From: an uncultured Prevotella sp.
GTDB lineage: Bacteria; Bacteroidota; Bacteroidia; Bacteroidales; Bacteroidaceae
Direction: 5' to 3'
DNA: 64,000 bases
Assembly (NCBI GenBank): GCA_900317685.1
Contig: ONHQ01000010.1
Location: forward strand, 25,536-89,535
Shown here in pieces: positions 60,406 to 64,000 of this stretch (within the stretch, counting starts at the first letter, position 1; every line of letters begins with the position of its first letter). The position numbers and the translations under genes were made by a program. The notes below the pieces were generated by a model. It did no database searches, was not told where the DNA came from, and was given only the letters and a program-made list of their open reading frames with translations.

Positions 60406-61653
60406 ATGCTAAAAGGAAAGAAAATCGTATTGGGCATCACGGGCTCCATCGCCGCCTATAAATCATGCCTGATCATCCGCGGGCTCGTCAAGCGCGGGGC
60501 TGAGGTGCAGGTCGTCATCACGCCTGCGGGCAAGGAGTTCATCACTCCTGTCACGCTCAGCGCACTAACGCATAAGCCTGTCATCAGTGATTTCTTCGCA
60601 CAGCGCGACGGCACGTGGCACTCCCACGTGGATCTCGGACTGTGGGCCGACGCCATGCTCATCGCGCCCTGTACGGCAAGCAGTATCGGCAAAATGGCAA
60701 ACGCCATCGCCGACAACATGCTCATCACCACCTACCTCTCCATGAAAGCGCCTGTCTTCATTGCTCCCGCCATGGACTTAGACATGTATCGTCATCCCGC
60801 CACGCAACGCAATCTAGAGACGCTGCGCAGCTATGGCAACCATATCATCGAACCGGCCTCTGGCTTTCTCGCTTCCGGACTGGAGGGCAAAGGACGCATG
60901 GAGGAACCGGAAAATATCATCACCGCACTCGACGAATACTTTGAAAACGAAACAGAAAGCAGCGAAGCGAATGTCCATAGCGAGACTGCCAACGGTGACG
61001 GCCAAGCCCCCGCAGCGCACTCGCTCGCCGGCAGACGCATGCTCATCACCGCCGGACCTACCTATGAGAAAATAGACCCCGTGCGCTTCATCGGCAACTA
61101 CTCCTCAGGCAAGATGGGATTCGCCATCGCCGAGGAATGCCTGCAACGCGGAGCCGACGTCACCCTCATCGCCGGACCCGTGGCCTTGCAGTGCTCACCG
61201 GCGATCCACCGCATCGACGTGGAGAGCTGCGACGAGATGTACCACGCCGCCACCGAAGCCTTTCCGCATTGCGACACTGCCATCCTCTGCGCCGCTGTCG
61301 CTGACTTCAAACCGGCGACGGTTGCTGACCAAAAGATCAAGCGGGGCAAGGACGGGCTCCACATCGACCTGCTGCCCACGCAGGACATCGCCGCCACGCT
61401 CGGCAAGATGAAGACAAGCCGGCAGAAGCTCGTGGCCTTCGCCCTGGAAACCAACAACGAGGTGCACAACGCCGAGGAAAAGCTACGGAAGAAAAACGCC
61501 GACCTCATCGTCCTCAACTCCACACGCATCCCCGACACCACCTTCGGCAGCGACAACAACCAGATCGCCATCATCGCGCGCGACGGCCGTCGCCGCGACT
61601 TCCCGAAGAAAAGCAAAACAGAAGTGGCCAAGGACATCGTAGACTGTCTCTAA
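60406..61653 (+). CDS. coaBC: Bifunctional phosphopantothenoylcysteine decarboxylase / phosphopantothenate-cysteine ligase
   Basis: 415 residues. The N-terminal CoaC flavodoxin-like domain has GITGSIAAYK, His74 in SHVDLG, APCTASSIGKMANAIADN and PAMD. The flap motif GFLASGLEGKGR has Ser157 where E. coli has its catalytic Cys. The C-terminal CoaB domain has LITAGPTYEKIDPVRFIGNYSSGKMG and the CTP-site lysine motif VADQKIKRGKDG. Together they turn phosphopantothenate into phosphopantetheine. Confidence 0.96.
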   Translation: MLKGKKIVLGITGSIAAYKSCLIIRGLVKRGAEVQVVITPAGKEFITPVTLSALTHKPVISDFFAQRDGTWHSHVDLGLWADAMLIAPCTASSIGKMANAIADNMLITTYLSMKAPVFIAPAMDLDMYRHPATQRNLETLRSYGNHIIEPASGFLASGLEGKGRMEEPENIITALDEYFENETESSEANVHSETANGDGQAPAAHSLAGRRMLITAGPTYEKIDPVRFIGNYSSGKMGFAIAEECLQRGADVTLIAGPVALQCSPAIHRIDVESCDEMYHAATEAFPHCDTAILCAAVADFKPATVADQKIKRGKDGLHIDLLPTQDIAATLGKMKTSRQKLVAFALETNNEVHNAEEKLRKKNADLIVLNSTRIPDTTFGSDNNQIAIIARDGRRRDFPKKSKTEVAKDIVDCL

Positions 61654-61656
61654 GGT

Positions 61657-61742
61657 TTAGATAGTTTCTATAGCCTCTATAGCTTCTAAGGTCTCTATAG
61701 CCTCTATGATCTCTATCGCTTCTATAATCTCTATATTCCCTC
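61657..61742. repeat. Simple repeats of CTCTATA/TTCTATA phrases
   Basis: A run of degenerate 9-12-base units, such as TCTATAGCCTCTATAGC, fills the gap between coaBC and the pantothenate kinase gene. Confidence 0.6.
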
Positions 61743-61752
61743 TCAACAGATC

Positions 61753-62586
61753 ATGAACAAGATAGCAATTGGTATCGACGTGGGCATCTCCACGACAAAA
61801 ATAGTAGGTATCTGCGACGGCGAGGTCATCTCGCCCTTGTGGATCAAAGCCACCGACCCCGTGTCGTCGCTCTACGGAGCTTTCGGCAAGTTTCTCCACG
61901 ACAACGCCATCGCACTCGACGATGTGGAGCACGTGATGCTCACCGGTGTCGGCGCCGCCTATATCAACAGCCCTGTCTACGGACTCACCACCCAAAAGGT
62001 CGAGGAGTTCATCGCCGACGGACTGGGGGCTGCCTTCGAATCGAAGCTCAACCGCATGATCGTCGTGTCGATGGGCACCGGCACCTCTTTGGTCTCCTAT
62101 CAGGACGGTGCCATCCGCCACCTCGGCGGTATCGGCATCGGCGGCGGAACGCTCAACGGCCTCAGCCGCCTGCTGCTCCAGACCGACGACATCAAGCAGA
62201 TCTCTGAGATGGCCATGCGGGGTGACACACGGAAAATCAACCTTAGCATCGGCGACATCTCGGCCAAGCCACTGCCCGGACTGCCCATGGAGGCCACGGC
62301 CAGCCTCTTCGCCAACGCCCAGGGCAACGCCAGCCGCGAGGACATCGCCAAAGGTCTGATCTGCATGGTGCTGCAGGCCATCGGCTCGGCTTCGATCCTC
62401 AGTTCACTCAACAGCGGCATCCGTGACTTCGTGCTCATTGGCAATCTCTCACGACTGCCGCAGTGCAACGAGCTCTTCCCTAAACTTGAAGAGCTCTACG
62501 ACGTGCGCTTCATCATACCCAAGAGCAGCGAGTTCTGCACTGCCATCGGTGCGGCACTGAGCTATGTAAATAACAAAAAAGAATAA
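61753..62586 (+). CDS. coaW: Type II pantothenate kinase
   Basis: 277 residues with the ASKHA ATP fold: GIDVGISTTKIVGI, VMLTGVGAAYI, VSMGTGTSLVSY, GIGGGTLNGLSRLL and FVLIGNLSRLPQ. These match type II (eukaryotic-like, CoaW) pantothenate kinases rather than CoaA or CoaX. It phosphorylates pantothenate, the step before CoaBC, encoded 99 bases upstream. The symbol follows homology. Confidence 0.88.
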   Translation: MNKIAIGIDVGISTTKIVGICDGEVISPLWIKATDPVSSLYGAFGKFLHDNAIALDDVEHVMLTGVGAAYINSPVYGLTTQKVEEFIADGLGAAFESKLNRMIVVSMGTGTSLVSYQDGAIRHLGGIGIGGGTLNGLSRLLLQTDDIKQISEMAMRGDTRKINLSIGDISAKPLPGLPMEATASLFANAQGNASREDIAKGLICMVLQAIGSASILSSLNSGIRDFVLIGNLSRLPQCNELFPKLEELYDVRFIIPKSSEFCTAIGAALSYVNNKKE

Positions 62587-62593
62587 CCCACCA

Positions 62594-62715
62594 AGCCCCC
62601 CTCTAGCTCCCCCAAGGGGGGAGAACGGCAATACCATAAGCACCTGACTTAGCATGAAAGGGAAAGCACGGGGTTGGCTTTCCTCCCCCCTTGGGGGGAG
62701 TTAGAGGGGGGCTCA
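62594..62715. repeat. Pair of GC-rich hairpin repeats in inverted orientation
   Basis: Blocks at 62594-62625 and 62682-62715 (CCCCCCTCTAGCTCCCCC and its inverse GGGGGGAGTTAGAGGGGGG) flank a short spacer just before the DUF2520 gene. They resemble 53471-53506. Confidence 0.65.
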
Positions 62716-62720
62716 TTATT

Positions 62721-63509
62721 ATGAAAATCGTATTGATAGGAGCCGGCAACCTTGCCACCAACTTAGGCAAGGCACTGAAAAAAGCCGGTCACGACATCCT
62801 GCAGGTATACAGCCGCACGGCAACCTCAGCAGAAGCTTTAGCCGCCATCCTCGGCTGTCCCGCGACAACCGACTTGACGGCTATCGACAACCACGCCAAT
62901 GTGTATATCCTTTCCATCAAGGACAAGGCTCTGCGCGAAGTCATCAGCGAGCTGAGCCGCGCGCTGATCTCTTCGGGGGCTGCCCTTTCGGAGAAAGTCT
63001 TCCTCCACACCGCCGGCTCCATGCCTATGGATGTCTTCAAGGACAAGGCTCCGCACTATGGCGTTTTCTATCCCATGCAGACTTTCTCGAAAGCGCGTGA
63101 GACAGACTTCAGCATTATCCCCACCTTCATCGAATGGAACGACGAGACCGCCCACACCTTGCTCACCACATTGGCGCAGTCCGTCACCCGTCGCGTCTAT
63201 CCCTTGTCGACCGCTGACCGCAAATACTTGCATCTGTCGGCGGTGTGGGCGTGCAACTTCGTCAACCACTGCTACGACATTGCCGCCGGAATCCTTTCCG
63301 CCCATCATCTGCCTTTCGACGTGATGCTCCCGCTCATCGACGAGACGGCGCGCAAAGTACACGCCCTCTCGCCCCACGATGCACAGACGGGTCCTGCCGT
63401 CCGCTACGACGAGAACGTCATCGCCGCACAGTCCGCCCTCCTCGCCGACGATCCCGAGCTCCGGCAACTCTATGAACTGCTGTCAAAGAGCATACACCGG
63501 CACGCGTAA
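62721..63509 (+). CDS. DUF2520 / Rossmann-like domain protein
   Basis: 262 residues from the ATG at 62721; a longer frame reads through the GC-rich repeat. An NAD(P)-type fold starts IVLIGAGNLATNLGKALKKAG, and the C-terminal half (MQTFSKARETDF, KYLHLSAVWACNFVNH) matches DUF2520, a family related to 6-phosphogluconate dehydrogenase-like reductases, with no assigned reaction. It may be linked to the CoA genes by position only. Confidence 0.88.
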   Translation: MKIVLIGAGNLATNLGKALKKAGHDILQVYSRTATSAEALAAILGCPATTDLTAIDNHANVYILSIKDKALREVISELSRALISSGAALSEKVFLHTAGSMPMDVFKDKAPHYGVFYPMQTFSKARETDFSIIPTFIEWNDETAHTLLTTLAQSVTRRVYPLSTADRKYLHLSAVWACNFVNHCYDIAAGILSAHHLPFDVMLPLIDETARKVHALSPHDAQTGPAVRYDENVIAAQSALLADDPELRQLYELLSKSIHRHA

Positions 63510-63513
63510 ACAC

Positions 63514-63556
63514 AACAGCGGTGTCTCTGCCTGTCACGTGCAGAGGCACCGCTGTT
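63514..63556. terminator. Terminator-like hairpin after the DUF2520 gene
   Basis: AACAGCGGTGTCTCTGC pairs with GCAGAGGCACCGCTGTT (one mismatch), then ATTTC. Confidence 0.65.
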
Positions 63557-63612
63557 ATTTCATGAATCGGTGTACCAAGAGTCACCGCAATTATTTCATG
63601 ATCGGTTTACCA

Positions 63613-63921
63613 CTATTTACTTTTCTTGGCCCGCATCAGTTCCATCCAGTCGTTGATGGCGTGTTGCTCTGTATTGTTCTTCCTCTCTTTATACAAGAAG
63701 CCTTCGGCGCGCCATGTCTTTCCTTTGTCGCGGTAGATATACCAGATGTCATACACCTTCATCTCCGGGTAGTATGTTCCTCCACCCTCTACAAGGTCGA
63801 ACTTGTCCCAGGTATGAAGCGTGAGACTGTTGTCATCGTTGACTGTAATCATGAATGTGGATGTGGGACGATAATCGTTGCTGCTTCCTTCCACCCACTC
63901 ATTATTACTCAACTTTCGCAA
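63613..63921 (-). CDS. Hypothetical protein, start uncertain, possibly 5'-truncated
   Basis: The frame gives 102 residues (KLSNNEWVEGSSNDYRPTSTFMITVNDDNSLTLHTWDKF...) with a beta-rich look and no recognised family. It has no ATG at its head; the only candidate is a TTG, and the upstream frame stops a few codons earlier, so it may be the tail of a decayed gene. Confidence 0.45.
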   Translation of the reverse strand: MRKLSNNEWVEGSSNDYRPTSTFMITVNDDNSLTLHTWDKFDLVEGGGTYYPEMKVYDIWYIYRDKGKTWRAEGFLYKERKNNTEQHAINDWMELMRAKKSK

Positions 63922-64000
63922 GTGAATTTTTGGCGTTCTAATTCTGCATATTCATGCACGAACATGGCGTGCAGATGTGAGTTCCCACAGATAGCCGCCC

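Overview
The window looks like a chromosomal segment of a gut- or rumen-type Bacteroidota bacterium, most likely of the Prevotella group. The support is: two SusC/SusD pairs, a hybrid two-component sensor beside a glycan hydrolase, FecR/ECF regulation, a type IX-secretion-like C-terminus, lipoproteins with typical lipoboxes, and many TAnnTTTG -7 promoter boxes (TATCTTTG, TAACTTTG). The coding regions are fairly GC-rich. No rRNA, tRNA, complete insertion sequence or CRISPR array was recognised.

Layout. 1-4470: a truncated hybrid two-component sensor (minus) beside a GH51 arabinofuranosidase. 5284-16003: a secreted metzincin protease facing a SusC-SusD-metalloprotease operon, probably a protein/peptide-use locus. 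16643-20357: 5-formyltetrahydrofolate cyclo-ligase followed by a large beta-propeller membrane protein with an unknown cytoplasmic region. 20358-20908: tandem repeats arranged head to head. 21125-24424: an acid phosphatase, OprP-like porin and histidine phosphatase operon, probably for scavenging phosphate from organic esters. 24588-26000: a Fic gene lodged before a truncated copy of that histidine phosphatase. 26205-28078: a palindromic element and a HigBA-like toxin-antitoxin pair between two roughly 215-bp direct repeats. 28195-36099: a defence block (hsdM, hsdS, Mrr-like nuclease, AAA-ATPase/PD-(D/E)XK protein, repeats with gene fragments, hsdR). 36259-39333: a small secreted protein, FecR anti-sigma, ECF sigma and a nuclease/transposase remnant. 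39782-47947: a second SusC/SusD operon with DUF4843, PKD-like and TlpA-like genes, bracketed by long direct repeats. 48000-49700: repeat-rich DNA with no intact gene. 49705-51966: GH3 glucosidase. 52193-59150: a complete trp operon in the order D-C-F-A-B-E-G, preceded by a Trp-rich leader peptide and a strong attenuator hairpin. 59473-63509: panB, coaBC, a type II pantothenate kinase and a DUF2520 protein, giving a pantothenate-to-CoA cluster.

How the parts work together. The nutrient loci pair outer-membrane import (SusC/SusD, porin) with secreted enzymes and dedicated regulators. The trp and pantothenate/CoA genes are housekeeping biosynthesis. The middle (24.5-36.1 kb) is accessory DNA for defence or conflict, with duplications and remnants that suggest repeated rearrangement. 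Gene calls rest on motifs read by eye. Promoters, operators and repeat families are inferences from sequence pattern.
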